From: an uncultured Muribaculaceae bacterium
GTDB taxonomy: Bacteria > Bacteroidota > Bacteroidia > Bacteroidales > Muribaculaceae
Direction of reading: 5' to 3'
NCBI GenBank assembly: GCA_958436175.1
Contig: CAUBJF010000005.1
Coordinates: 1 to 64,000, forward strand
Length of the DNA stretch: 64,000 bases
Position numbers and translations under genes: made by a program. Of the stretch, positions 52,802 to 61,585 are shown one piece after another (within the stretch, counting starts at the first letter, position 1; each line of letters begins with the position of its first letter). A model generated the notes under the pieces. It ran no database searches and was not told the origin of the DNA. It saw only the letters and a list, made by a program, of their open reading frames with translations.

Positions 52802-53741
52802 ATGTCTTTACTGTTATAAGCCGTTGGCAGATGGCGAGATTGATTACCACAAGGCTTGTGCCCGCAAAATATTTGAATCGACGACGGCACCGACGCTACC
52901 ATACACCCGCGCCAATATCAAGGAATTGGCAAGAGAAATAGTAACAGCAAGCACTACCGTGACGGGAGTTCAGGCAAAGCTGTCGCTCGATATCTCACGC
53001 GGTCATGCCGGGGAGCCCCAGCGGTTCACTATCGTTGGACTGTGGGGGCGGTTTATACTGAAACCGCAGACAGACCGCTTCGCCAATCTGCCGGAGAATG
53101 AAGACCTGACCATGCACATGGCAGAGGCAGCCGGGATAAAGACCGTGCCACATTCGCTGATACGGTTTGCCGACGGCGAACTATGCTACATCACCCGTCG
53201 CGTTGACCGTACCAAGAAAGGCGCGAAGATTGCTATGGAGGATATGTGTCAGCTCTCGGAACGGCTTACTGAGGACAAATATAAAGGTTCATACGAGCGT
53301 ATCGCAAAATTGATACGCCAACATTCCTCAGCCCCATTGTTAGATATCGTCAACTTCTGGGAAGTGGTGCTGTTTTCATGGTTGACAGGCAATGCCGACA
53401 TGCACCTGAAGAATTTCTCCCTCTTCCGTCCTGCCGACAACTACATGCAGACCCCGGCATATGACCTACTGTCAACTGCTCTCGCCATGCCTGAGGATGA
53501 CGAGGAACTTGCGTTGACTTTGAATGGCAAGAAGAAACGGATAAAGTGGGAAGATTTCGAAAAAGCGATGCGCGACAGCGGCATGGATGAAAAAGCCATA
53601 GTAAACCTTTTCGCCCGGTTCTCCAAAGCCATCCCCAAATGGCATGAGCAGATAAATGCCTCTTTCCTTCCGACGGATTTAAAGGAAGCATATCTTGAAA
53701 AGATAGATACAATGGCAAAGAGAATTTCAATCTCGGAGTAA
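52794..53741 (+). CDS. HipT-like serine/threonine kinase toxin
   Basis: A 315-residue protein; ATG at 52794 is preferred since AAGGAGG (52781-52787) is six bases upstream. An N-terminal zinc-finger-like CLYCYKPLADGEIDYHKAC precedes the kinase core. VTGVQAKLS (56-64) is the Gly-rich loop region, RFILKPQ holds the ATP Lys90, GNADMHLKN (199-207) holds catalytic Asp202, and YDLLS holds the metal-binding Asp224. It lacks the HipA N-subdomain, supplied by the gene before it. Known HipT phosphorylates an aminoacyl-tRNA synthetase; the target here is unknown. Confidence 0.85.
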   Translation: MNKCLYCYKPLADGEIDYHKACARKIFESTTAPTLPYTRANIKELAREIVTASTTVTGVQAKLSLDISRGHAGEPQRFTIVGLWGRFILKPQTDRFANLPENEDLTMHMAEAAGIKTVPHSLIRFADGELCYITRRVDRTKKGAKIAMEDMCQLSERLTEDKYKGSYERIAKLIRQHSSAPLLDIVNFWEVVLFSWLTGNADMHLKNFSLFRPADNYMQTPAYDLLSTALAMPEDDEELALTLNGKKKRIKWEDFEKAMRDSGMDEKAIVNLFARFSKAIPKWHEQINASFLPTDLKEAYLEKIDTMAKRISISE

Positions 53742-53746
53742 ACGAT

Positions 53747-53938
53747 ATGGAAATCAAGAACAATAAGAACGTAATCATCACTGGCAAAAAAGTCTGTATG
53801 GTTGCCGGGATACTGGCTGGGATCTGCGGAATATATTGGCTGGCCAAGGCATTATTTTACGATGACACCAACCTTCCGGCAATCCTGTCAAGCGTTGCCA
53901 TGGCTTTGTTTCTCACTCTTTATGCTCAGAAACATTAG
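53747..53938 (+). CDS. Small membrane protein after the hip module
   Basis: A 63-residue protein with two hydrophobic segments (VCMVAGILAGICGIYWLAKA and LPAILSSVAMALFLTLYA) and a basic N-terminus. It lies 5 bases after the kinase gene and 2 bases before the HD gene, so it is co-transcribed. Not recognised. Confidence 0.55.
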   Translation: MEIKNNKNVIITGKKVCMVAGILAGICGIYWLAKALFYDDTNLPAILSSVAMALFLTLYAQKH

Positions 53939-53940
53939 AT

Positions 53941-54747
53941 ATGAGTCATTACTGTTGGAAATGCGGTCAGTATCTCGCCAATGAGAAATTTTCGGGCAAA
54001 GGTCATGCGCGCCATATCTGCAAGAAATGTATGGCGGAAGAAAGAGCGCACCGCCGTCAGATTCTGAAAGAAAAACGTGAACGCGGAGAGATTCCCGAAT
54101 TGAAATTGAAACCGGTTTCTTCCGAGATCATCGACTATGTGAAGCGCGAGATTATTCCCCGCTATGCCGCCTTTGACAAGGCGCATCAAGAGAACCATGT
54201 CCGTATGGTAATCGAACAGAGTCTGAAACTTGCCGAACATACCCCTTCAATGAACTCCGATATGGTTTATGTCATAGCGGCTTTTCATGACCTCGGACTT
54301 GTCAACGGCAGAGAGAATCATCATAAGGACTCCCGCAAGATTCTTGAAGCTGATGAATTTGTCAAGGCTCGTTTCACAAGAAAGCAGATTGTGACGATGG
54401 GACGTGCCGTTGAAGATCACCGTGCGTCCAATCAGAAAAAGCCTCGCAACGGTTATGGGCTATTGGTTGCCGAAGCTGACCGCTTCATCGAACCTGAGAC
54501 GATAATCCGGCGCACCATCCAATATGGTCTGGCGAATTATCCGCAACTCGACAGAGCCGGACATTATCAAAGGACAATCGAGCACCTCAACGAAAAATAC
54601 GGACCAAGGGGTTATCTGAAGGTCTGGATTCCATGGAGCAATAATGCAAAGAATCTGAAAAAGCTACATGCCCTGCTGACCGACAAACCTCAGCTCGATG
54701 AGATTTTCAACCGAATTTTCGATGAGGAAACAGCCACTGCGAAATAG
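53941..54747 (+). CDS. HD-domain phosphohydrolase with N-terminal zinc ribbon
   Basis: A 268-residue protein. Residues 5-30 hold CWKCGQYLANEKFSGKGH then CKKC, a zinc ribbon. The HD domain spans about 65-200: NHVRMVIEQSLKLAEH, then IAAFHDLGLVNGRENHHKDS with the HD pair, and VAEADRFIEPETI with the last metal Asp. HD proteins hydrolyse nucleotides or phosphoesters; the substrate is unknown. It ends the hip transcription unit. Confidence 0.8.
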   Translation: MSHYCWKCGQYLANEKFSGKGHARHICKKCMAEERAHRRQILKEKRERGEIPELKLKPVSSEIIDYVKREIIPRYAAFDKAHQENHVRMVIEQSLKLAEHTPSMNSDMVYVIAAFHDLGLVNGRENHHKDSRKILEADEFVKARFTRKQIVTMGRAVEDHRASNQKKPRNGYGLLVAEADRFIEPETIIRRTIQYGLANYPQLDRAGHYQRTIEHLNEKYGPRGYLKVWIPWSNNAKNLKKLHALLTDKPQLDEIFNRIFDEETATAK

Positions 54748-55188
54748 TCCTAACAGAGCTTAATTGACCCTCCTTTCAGCGTCAATTACACTTGCCTTCG
54801 GACTCATTGCCGACTTCCTTGGACGCATCTTATCTACATTCCGCGCGAGAATGTAAAAAATTACATGCTCGATTTTGGTTAAATGTCAGATTTTGAGTAA
54901 CTTTACGGCACAATAGTAACTTGATTTGCAACTTCTATCCGGCTTACTTTTCGCGGTACAAATCGGTAGAGCTGAAAATTTACAGTTACTTGAAATTAAA
55001 TTTCCGTATTTTAACTGTTTATCTCACGAAAAATCATTAACTTTGCACTTGTGCAAAATGTACGAAAAAGAGGTCATTTCCGAAGGATGAAGTCAGCCGC
55101 GAGGCCCCAAATCCTCAAAAATCAGAAATGCAACCTGCCTCTGTATTATAAACGCTCAAATAGCACGCTATCAACGACATAAGGATAG
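54748..55188. other. Right end of element B, non-coding
   Basis: No convincing gene. It holds a short hairpin TAATTGAC-12-GTCAATTA (54761-54788) and a -7 element TAACTTTGC (55038-55046) that leads only into frames of a few dozen codons which end around the att copy. Confidence 0.45.
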
Positions 55189-55400
55189 TGCATCGGCAAG
55201 TAGCTAATTGATATTGCTACAGCTAGAACCAGAAGAAAGACCAATAGAACGAGAGAAATCAGAAAGGCTATTCCTGACCGGGACAGCCTAACGAGATTGA
55301 CCAAATGATTTTTATCATCAATTCTGGCAATTATTTGGGAGACAAAAGGATAACTAATGCCGAGTATCGCACTTAAGATTTCTGCTGAATAATACTCGGC
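55146..55400 (-). other. Possible small membrane protein gene end crossing attR
   Basis: A minus-strand frame reads IIYIAEYYSAEILSAILGIS then a membrane segment (IAFLISLVLLVFLLVLAVAI) and ends at 55146, past the att site. No ATG lies in frame at a sensible place, so it may be a remnant of the gene that was convergent with mnmE before insertion. Confidence 0.3.
55189..55203 (+). repeat. attR: right-hand att copy
   Basis: TGCATCGGCAAGTAG is the expected end of the ancestral mnmE gene (…CIGK-stop). It marks the return to the host chromosome, here the polysaccharide cluster. Confidence 0.75.
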
Positions 55401-55408
55401 AATATAGA

Positions 55409-56734
55409 TTATCCGACAATGGAAGATTTGATTGTGTCGACGAGGTAGCGGACGTGGATGTCGGTAACCCAGGGGCCGGCGGGGAGGCAGATGCCGACTT
55501 TGAAGAGGCTCTCGCTGACTCCGTAGGTGTAGGCAGGAGCGTCGCGGTAGACGGGCTGTCTGTGCATCGGTTTCCACAGAGGGCGTGATTCGATTCCAGC
55601 GGCGTCGAGGGCCATGCGCAGGGCCTCGACGTTGTCGTTGGGCTGACAGTCGGTTGTGGCAGTCTTGGTCGCATGCGTTACACCCGCAGCCCCGCCTACT
55701 GCACTAGTGATTAGCTGCTTGTAGGCATTCTCCTGACCTATGATGTGGAGGTTGGGCTCGAGTGTAGCCGTGCAGAGCCAGTAGTTGGAATCATATTCCG
55801 GCGACGGAGCCTTGTGTATCTTTATACCTTCCACGTCCTTTAGCAGTTCCTCATAAAGTGCTTGAACATGACGGTGATGGCCGATGTGCTCGTCGAGCAC
55901 TGTCATTTGCGCCCTGCCGATACAGGCGGATATGTTGCTGAGACGGTAATTGTAGCCGACAACTTCGTGTTGATAATAGGGGTAGCTTTCACGTGCCTGC
56001 GTTGCATACCACATAATTGTTTTTCGGGTTTCAGAATCAGGACAAATCAATGCGCCACCACCTGAAGTAGTAATCATCTTATTGCCATTGAATGACAAGG
56101 CTCCGAAATGTCCGAAAGTACCGAGCACTTGACCTTTATATCTTGAACCGAGTCCTTCTGCGGCATCTTCTATTACTGGGATTTCGTATTTCCCAGCTAT
56201 ATGAAGGATTTCCTCAATCTTGTACGGCATTCCGTAAAGCGCTACAGGGATGATTGCTTTGGGCTTTTTACCTGTCTTGGCAATTCTATCCTTAATAGCT
56301 TCTTCAAGCAATTCAGGCTCCATGTTCCAAGTATCTCTTTCAGAGTCCACAAATACCGGGGTTGCTCCGAGATATGCTATAGGATTGGTTGAGGCACAGA
56401 AAGTGAAAGACTGAACCACGACCTCATCGCCGGGTTTAACCCCACAAGCTATGAGCGCCAGATGCAAAGCGGCAGTTCCTGAGACAAGCGCGGCGACACG
56501 CTTGTCTAATTTAGAATTAAGAATGCTTGCTTCATAATACTCCCTAACCTCACCTATGTGCATTCTGCATTCTGCATTATTAATCGAAACTTTGTTTACA
56601 AAGTTTTCAAGCTCATGCTCAAAGGCATCGCAATCCGGGCCAAGGGGGACTGCCCAATCCTCGGCAAGAGCAACCTTGATGAAATCCATCTCGTGCCCGC
56701 TCATCTTGGGCTTGCAAAGCAGTATCCGTTCCAT
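55409..56734 (-). CDS. DegT/DnrJ/EryC1 aminotransferase, with two in-frame insertions
   Basis: A 441-residue PLP aminotransferase of nucleotide-sugar synthesis. It starts ILLCKPKMSGHEMDFIKVAL; the PLP lysine is in SFNGNKMITTSGGG, and SRPLWKPMHRQPVY is the usual C-terminal signature. It is longer than close relatives (about 380-390 residues). The extra parts lie at about 48-76 (INNAECRMHIGEVREYYEAS) and about 344-365 (AVGGAAGVTHATKTATTD). The first is encoded by a repeat (three GCATTCT-like units at 56560-56580). It overlaps the sugar transferase by one base. Confidence 0.88.
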   Translation of the reverse strand: MERILLCKPKMSGHEMDFIKVALAEDWAVPLGPDCDAFEHELENFVNKVSINNAECRMHIGEVREYYEASILNSKLDKRVAALVSGTAALHLALIACGVKPGDEVVVQSFTFCASTNPIAYLGATPVFVDSERDTWNMEPELLEEAIKDRIAKTGKKPKAIIPVALYGMPYKIEEILHIAGKYEIPVIEDAAEGLGSRYKGQVLGTFGHFGALSFNGNKMITTSGGGALICPDSETRKTIMWYATQARESYPYYQHEVVGYNYRLSNISACIGRAQMTVLDEHIGHHRHVQALYEELLKDVEGIKIHKAPSPEYDSNYWLCTATLEPNLHIIGQENAYKQLITSAVGGAAGVTHATKTATTDCQPNDNVEALRMALDAAGIESRPLWKPMHRQPVYRDAPAYTYGVSESLFKVGICLPAGPWVTDIHVRYLVDTIKSSIVG

Positions 56735-57324
56735 TACTTCACTATTATTTCTCTGAAAGTTGAGAAGATAAGTTTGATATCATTCCAAAGCGTGGCGCGC
56801 TCGACATACTCAAGGTCGATGGCGAGTTTGTCGGGCATCACTTGCTCGATGTAGCATCGGTCCGGATCTTCAGCCGCTGCGAGGATGTCATTTTCGTTTC
56901 GATAACGAATGGATGCAAGTGAAGTTATGCCTGGTCGGACAGACAGAACTCGCATCTGCTCTGGTGTATACATGTCGACATATTTGCGCACCTCGGGGCG
57001 AGGGCCAACAAGACTCATATCGCCTATGAGAACGTTGATTAGCTGAGGGAACTCATCGAGTTTATACTTGCGGATATAGTAGCCTGAGCGAGTGACGCGT
57101 GGATCATGGCCACCGATTGTAATAAGACCGAGTTTGTCACTGTCTGGACGCATTGATCGAAACTTATAAAGCCTAAAATCCTTGTTGTTTCGTCCCACAC
57201 GTGTCTGACGATAGAAAACCGGGCCTTTCGAATCAACCTTAATCCAGACAGCCATAAAAGCAAAAAGCGGACTCAGGACAATCAGTCCCAGTCCGCTTGA
57301 AATAATGTCGAAAAGTCGTTTCAA
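56734..57324 (-). CDS. Polyprenyl-phosphate sugar-1-phosphate transferase (PglC-type)
   Basis: A 196-residue monotopic phosphoglycosyl transferase that starts lipid-linked glycan synthesis. An N-terminal re-entrant helix (IISSGLGLIVLSPLFAFMAV) is followed by GPVFYRQTRVGRNNKDFRLY, KFRSM, the KLDEFPQLINVL catalytic Asp-Glu pair and VGPRPE. It adds the first sugar phosphate to undecaprenyl phosphate. It overlaps the next upstream gene by four bases. Confidence 0.93.
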   Translation of the reverse strand: MKRLFDIISSGLGLIVLSPLFAFMAVWIKVDSKGPVFYRQTRVGRNNKDFRLYKFRSMRPDSDKLGLITIGGHDPRVTRSGYYIRKYKLDEFPQLINVLIGDMSLVGPRPEVRKYVDMYTPEQMRVLSVRPGITSLASIRYRNENDILAAAEDPDRCYIEQVMPDKLAIDLEYVERATLWNDIKLIFSTFREIIVK

Positions 57325-58562
57325 AGTCCTTTGATTATGTCGATGAAGTTGCTGAGGATATAATCGACTTCTTCATCTGTGAGACGCGTATGAAGGGGCA
57401 GCGTTATCTCGTTGTGATACTGCTCGTAGGCGTTAGGATAGTCCTTGATGTCGTATCCAAGGGCCTTGTAGGCAGTCATCATTGGAAGAGGCTTGTAGTG
57501 GACGTTAGTAGCGATACCACGCTCAGCCATCTTCACTATTATGTCGTTGCGCTGCTCGACGGTAATTCCCGGAATGCGCGTGATGTAGAGATGTCCGCTT
57601 GACGAATGCTCGTTGCTGTAATGAGGAAGTACCTGAACTCCGAGCGGTTCGAGAGCAACATTATAGCGCTCTATAAGCTGGCGGCGACGGCGAAGCATTT
57701 CGGGATATCTCTTGAGTTGTGCCAGGCCTATTCCTGCCATAATGTCAGTCATGTTGCACTTGTACCATGTGCCGATGATATCGTATTCCCATGCCCCGAG
57801 TCTGGTCTTGGCAAGTGCATCCTTGTTTTGTCCGTGAAGCGAGAGAAGTTGAAGCTGCTTATAAATGGCTTCATCAACTACTCCTTCATGAGAACGCCAT
57901 GTCAGCGCACCGCCTTCGGCTGTGGTAAGATTCTTGACAGCATGGAATGAGAATGAAGTGAAATCGGCTATCTCTCCGCACATCTTGCCATGCCACATGG
58001 CCCCGAAAGCATGGGCTGCATCGGCGATGACGATGCAACGGCCATAAGCCTTCTGGATGTCGTTCGAGGGTTTGAAAAGATCTTTCTTTGCCTCAACAGC
58101 TGCGAACACTTTATCATAGTCCGCAACAACACCGCCAAGGTCAACAGGCATGATAGCCTTAGTGCGCTCGGTGATGGCAGCAGCCATTTTCTCATAGTCC
58201 ATTTCGAATGTGCCGGGAGCGCAATCTATGAGAATCGGGCGTGCCCCGACATGGCATACCGAACTTGCGGTAGCAGTGTAAGTATAAGCCGGCACGATTA
58301 CCTCGTCGCCTTCTCCGATACCGAGCACGCGCAGAGCCAGCTCCATTGCTGCCGTGGCAGAGTTGAGACAAGCAGTCTTATGCACCGGCCTGCCATCTGC
58401 ATCATATCGGGCCGTCTGACAGCACATAGAGATGAGATTCTCAAATTCCTTGGTTTTCGGTCCGGTAGTGATCCAACCCGACTTCATGGCCTCAGCCACT
58501 TCCTGAATCTCAGCTTCCGACATATCCGGCGGCGAGAAAGGTATATTCATTTTCACGTTCAT
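57321..58562 (-). CDS. DegT/DnrJ/EryC1 aminotransferase (WbpE/ArnB-like)
   Basis: A 413-residue PLP enzyme. IPFSPPDMSEAEIQEVAEAM at the start, ACLNSATAAMELALRVLGIG, VIADAAHAFGA, the PLP lysine in SFHAVKNLTTAEGGAL and TNVHYKPLPMM near the end are typical of nucleotide-sugar aminotransferases. The first 4 residues may be an extension (a second ATG lies at 58550). Which sugar it aminates cannot be read. Confidence 0.9.
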   Translation of the reverse strand: MNVKMNIPFSPPDMSEAEIQEVAEAMKSGWITTGPKTKEFENLISMCCQTARYDADGRPVHKTACLNSATAAMELALRVLGIGEGDEVIVPAYTYTATASSVCHVGARPILIDCAPGTFEMDYEKMAAAITERTKAIMPVDLGGVVADYDKVFAAVEAKKDLFKPSNDIQKAYGRCIVIADAAHAFGAMWHGKMCGEIADFTSFSFHAVKNLTTAEGGALTWRSHEGVVDEAIYKQLQLLSLHGQNKDALAKTRLGAWEYDIIGTWYKCNMTDIMAGIGLAQLKRYPEMLRRRRQLIERYNVALEPLGVQVLPHYSNEHSSSGHLYITRIPGITVEQRNDIIVKMAERGIATNVHYKPLPMMTAYKALGYDIKDYPNAYEQYHNEITLPLHTRLTDEEVDYILSNFIDIIKGL

Positions 58563-58598
58563 AATTTTCTGCTATGGTTTAAATCCAAAAACCAATGA

Positions 58599-59687
58599 TT
58601 AATTCACAGATTGATTCAAAGATGAATAAACGCCATCATAAGCTTCGTGCATTTTCTTTAGTGTGAATGACTTAACTACACTATCTTTATTTAGCGTTCC
58701 TATTTGTAGGCGTTCATTATAAGATAGACATTTTAGTCTATTGATCTCAGTAACCCAATGATTTAAATCATCATCAACTGTTATTAGAGAAGGACAATCG
58801 ACCGCTATTTCGAGATGTTGTTCTATTGCGGAAACAATACATATTTTCCCACAACCCATTGCCTCAAGCACTCCAATGGGCAATCCCTCATATGAGGATG
58901 TAGAAATATACACGTCGCTGTTTTTTAAATAATTATATACATCTTCTCTTGAAAGTAAGCCAGTGAAAAACACTCGGTTTTCGATTCCTAAAGACTGACA
59001 TCTCTTTTTTAACTCATTTTCAAGAGGACCCTGGCCAATTAAGAACAGTCTAATATCAGGTATATTACTTACGATATCAAGTAACATGTTATGACGCTTT
59101 AGTTCAACAAGCCGTGCGACATATACAAGTGTAAATTGTTTATTTTCTGGGATTTGAGGCTGGGTAATTTTGTTTATCCTAGATAAGTCCACTCCATTTT
59201 GAATAGCCAATATTCTTTTCCCGATGACAAATTTGAGTAACGAAGGATAATATTTTAAAGATGTCTTGCTTACGCAAACAATTTTCTTCGAGAGAAGAGA
59301 CGCTGTAAAAGCGAATAGCTTGTTATGAAAAGGATAATTTCTATAAGTGCTATGGAGCGTATAGACTACCTTATTTTTTTTTGCGAATAAAGTTGCCAAT
59401 GAAAATAGAATCACTGATTTACCTTCATGAATGTGATAAGCCTTGACTCTATAATGTTTCTCTATGCCTTTGATTAACTCTCTAAGAGCGATAATATTTT
59501 TACCAATACTATAAAATTCGACAGATTCTGGAATGGATATCCTTTTATCTATACCCGATTCAAATAGCTGTATGAGGATTTGCTTCTCATCTGGATAATT
59601 ATTAAGTCTATAGGTAACAAACTCATTAAATGGCATACTCGTTGGAGAAATACCATCTGTGATAGTTACAATACATTCTTTTTTCAT
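58599..59687 (-). CDS. Glycosyltransferase family 4-like
   Basis: A 362-residue GT-B fold enzyme. The donor site includes FTLVYVARLVELKRHNMLLD, LFLIGQGPLENELKKR and the E-x7-E segment in SSYEGLPIGVLEAMGCGKIC. An N-terminal acceptor domain includes AYHIHEGKSVILFSLATLFA. It adds one sugar in the repeat unit. AT-rich codon use and a 4-base gap to the next gene. Confidence 0.85.
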   Translation of the reverse strand: MKKECIVTITDGISPTSMPFNEFVTYRLNNYPDEKQILIQLFESGIDKRISIPESVEFYSIGKNIIALRELIKGIEKHYRVKAYHIHEGKSVILFSLATLFAKKNKVVYTLHSTYRNYPFHNKLFAFTASLLSKKIVCVSKTSLKYYPSLLKFVIGKRILAIQNGVDLSRINKITQPQIPENKQFTLVYVARLVELKRHNMLLDIVSNIPDIRLFLIGQGPLENELKKRCQSLGIENRVFFTGLLSREDVYNYLKNSDVYISTSSYEGLPIGVLEAMGCGKICIVSAIEQHLEIAVDCPSLITVDDDLNHWVTEINRLKCLSYNERLQIGTLNKDSVVKSFTLKKMHEAYDGVYSSLNQSVN

Positions 59688-59691
59688 ATAA

Positions 59692-60786
59692 TTACTTTTT
59701 CATTGATTCGATTATATCAATATAGTTATTTGTAAAGGTTTCCTTTGAGTTTCGCAATATAATTTTTTGACGCGCTTTAATCCCCATTTCAGTTAGTTCT
59801 TTTAAAGATAGATTAAGCAGCTTTTTCAAGGCTGAGGCAATATCACGCAAGTCATTTGGATTAAAAAAAACACCATCTTCTCCCTCAGAAACTATATTTG
59901 GGTTATCACAAATATTTGACACCGCGACCGGTAGTCCGGAGGCCATTGCCTCACAAACTACATTCGGGAAACCCTCATAAATTGAAGGAAGGCAGAAAAA
60001 ATGATATTGGGGATATATTTTGTCTATATCTTTAACTGGCTCGCAGAATCTAAATACATCAGCAATGTTCAATTTCGTAATTCGCGCTTTACATTTCTCT
60101 AAATAGTATTTATCTTTCATCCCTCCAAACCAATCAATACTGAATTTACCCTTGTACTCCTTTTTGAGCACGGCTACAGCATCCATAAATAAAAGCACAT
60201 TCTTCTGTTCTGTTATTCTTCCAACAATAATAATACGTTTAATAGAAGGCTCTGAATAATCGTAAGATTGACAAGGTCTAAATTTTTCTGTATCCGTAAA
60301 ATTTGTTATAACCTTGATTTTTGAGATTAATCGGTGGAAATTGTCTTCAATAAATTTTCTTTGCGAATATGAGTTTGGCACAATCTTATCAGCATAGCGA
60401 TATAGAAAATATTGAAGTTTTTCTTTGGAACTAATTGTTTGTACTGTATTCCGATCACTTACTATGAGTTTCCATTTGGCGCCCATGGCTTTTAAAATTG
60501 TGCAAATTAAATTAGGACCATTTTTGTAACTGATTATTAAATCAGGCTTTATATTGTCAAATAACCTTTTTGCATGAACAAGTTTAGAAAATTGAGAGCT
60601 ACCCAAATTTACTAATGTAACTTCAACCCCATTACTTTCCAAATATGATTTAAATCCTTCTTCTGGATAATAAGCCATAACATGAACGTTATATCCACGT
60701 TTAGAAAGGAAAACACTTAAACCTGCGAATTGTCTTTCCGCTCCTCCGTTTAAACCTATAGTATCGATAAATAAAAGAATCTTCAT
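59692..60786 (-). CDS. Glycosyltransferase family 4
   Basis: A 364-residue GT-B enzyme. The start (IDTIGLNGGAERQFAGLSVF) has the Gly-Gly-Ala loop, and the C-domain has IIIVGRITEQKNVLLFMDAV and PSIYEGFPNVVCEAMASGLP (the E-x7-E motif). It probably adds an internal sugar of the repeat unit. Confidence 0.88.
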   Translation of the reverse strand: MKILLFIDTIGLNGGAERQFAGLSVFLSKRGYNVHVMAYYPEEGFKSYLESNGVEVTLVNLGSSQFSKLVHAKRLFDNIKPDLIISYKNGPNLICTILKAMGAKWKLIVSDRNTVQTISSKEKLQYFLYRYADKIVPNSYSQRKFIEDNFHRLISKIKVITNFTDTEKFRPCQSYDYSEPSIKRIIIVGRITEQKNVLLFMDAVAVLKKEYKGKFSIDWFGGMKDKYYLEKCKARITKLNIADVFRFCEPVKDIDKIYPQYHFFCLPSIYEGFPNVVCEAMASGLPVAVSNICDNPNIVSEGEDGVFFNPNDLRDIASALKKLLNLSLKELTEMGIKARQKIILRNSKETFTNNYIDIIESMKK

Positions 60787-60850
60787 GATCTCTTATGCAA
60801 TTATTGTTTTACATTATCCTTTATTTTACAAGTTTGGATATAATCATTTA

Positions 60851-61585
60851 TTATTTTATTCTCCCGGACTTCATTTTATAATCGTATGAATGTCTTCCTT
60901 CTTCTCTAAAGTCTGCATGGTAACGCATTATGACATTCTTGAATATTTCATTATATTGGGGAATGTAAAGGTCATTATGATTTAGTAAATTCGAGACAAT
61001 CTCTGAGGCCAGCTCTTCGGTTTGACTTAAGTCTGTCTTGCCCTTATTGAAAGAAGTTCCTTTTATAGATCCAGGGGAAACGTTTAGAATGCGGTTTTGT
61101 GTGCCATGCTTCTCTAGTTCAACATTGACACTTTCTATAAAAATTTTAAGAGCAGCTTTGGTTGCAGCATAAACACTGAAAAATGGTGAAGACATGAATC
61201 CAGCAATGCTCACCATTATTCCGCAGTAGAATGCTTCACTACTTTGTAGTCGATGATAAAAGTGTTTAATGATTCGAATAGGGGCAACGGCATTTACGTC
61301 GAAGCTAGATATAATCATTGATTCTGGGACATTTTCGAAAAGATCTAGTTTACCGAAACCTGCCGTAATCATTAATATATTGATATCATTAAATTTGTCA
61401 AAAATAGAGTAATCGGGTGAAATTAGATCAAAAGCCGAATATACGAACTTGGGATGTCTGTATTCCTCTGCGATTTCAGCTTTATCTATAATAAAGACCT
61501 TGTCGACATCTTCTTTTGCTGCAAGATTTGTGGCGATAGACAAGCCAATTCCATTCGCGCCTCCAACTATAAGGGCTTTTTTCAT
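60851..61585 (-). CDS. SDR family oxidoreductase
   Basis: A 244-residue Rossmann enzyme. The dinucleotide loop is VGGANGIGLSIA, and the catalytic pair lies in YAATKAALK (Tyr-x3-Lys), with the Ser in VSIAGF. It overlaps the cytidylyltransferase fusion by four bases, so it should act on the same substrate: probably oxidising or reducing a sugar or polyol before CDP activation. The product is not known. Confidence 0.85.
   Translation of the reverse strand: MKKALIVGGANGIGLSIATNLAAKEDVDKVFIIDKAEIAEEYRHPKFVYSAFDLISPDYSIFDKFNDINILMITAGFGKLDLFENVPESMIISSFDVNAVAPIRIIKHFYHRLQSSEAFYCGIMVSIAGFMSSPFFSVYAATKAALKIFIESVNVELEKHGTQNRILNVSPGSIKGTSFNKGKTDLSQTEELASEIVSNLLNHNDLYIPQYNEIFKNVIMRYHADFREEGRHSYDYKMKSGRIK

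Larger units (their letters stand above)
41519..55203 (+). mobile_element. Element B: second tandem island, recombination-defective
   Basis: Lies between the middle and right att copies. It opens like element A (att, hairpin terminator, multi-HTH zinc-finger gene, repeat array, integrase), but the integrase has lost its catalytic domain. PcfJ and PcfK homologues mark it as a relic of a conjugative-type element. No relaxase or mating-pair genes are seen. Confidence 0.65.

Noticed and set aside
55401..55577. Upstream extension of the minus-strand frame at 55146
   Set aside because: It overlaps the conserved end of the aminotransferase in another frame and has an arginine/proline-rich shadow composition.
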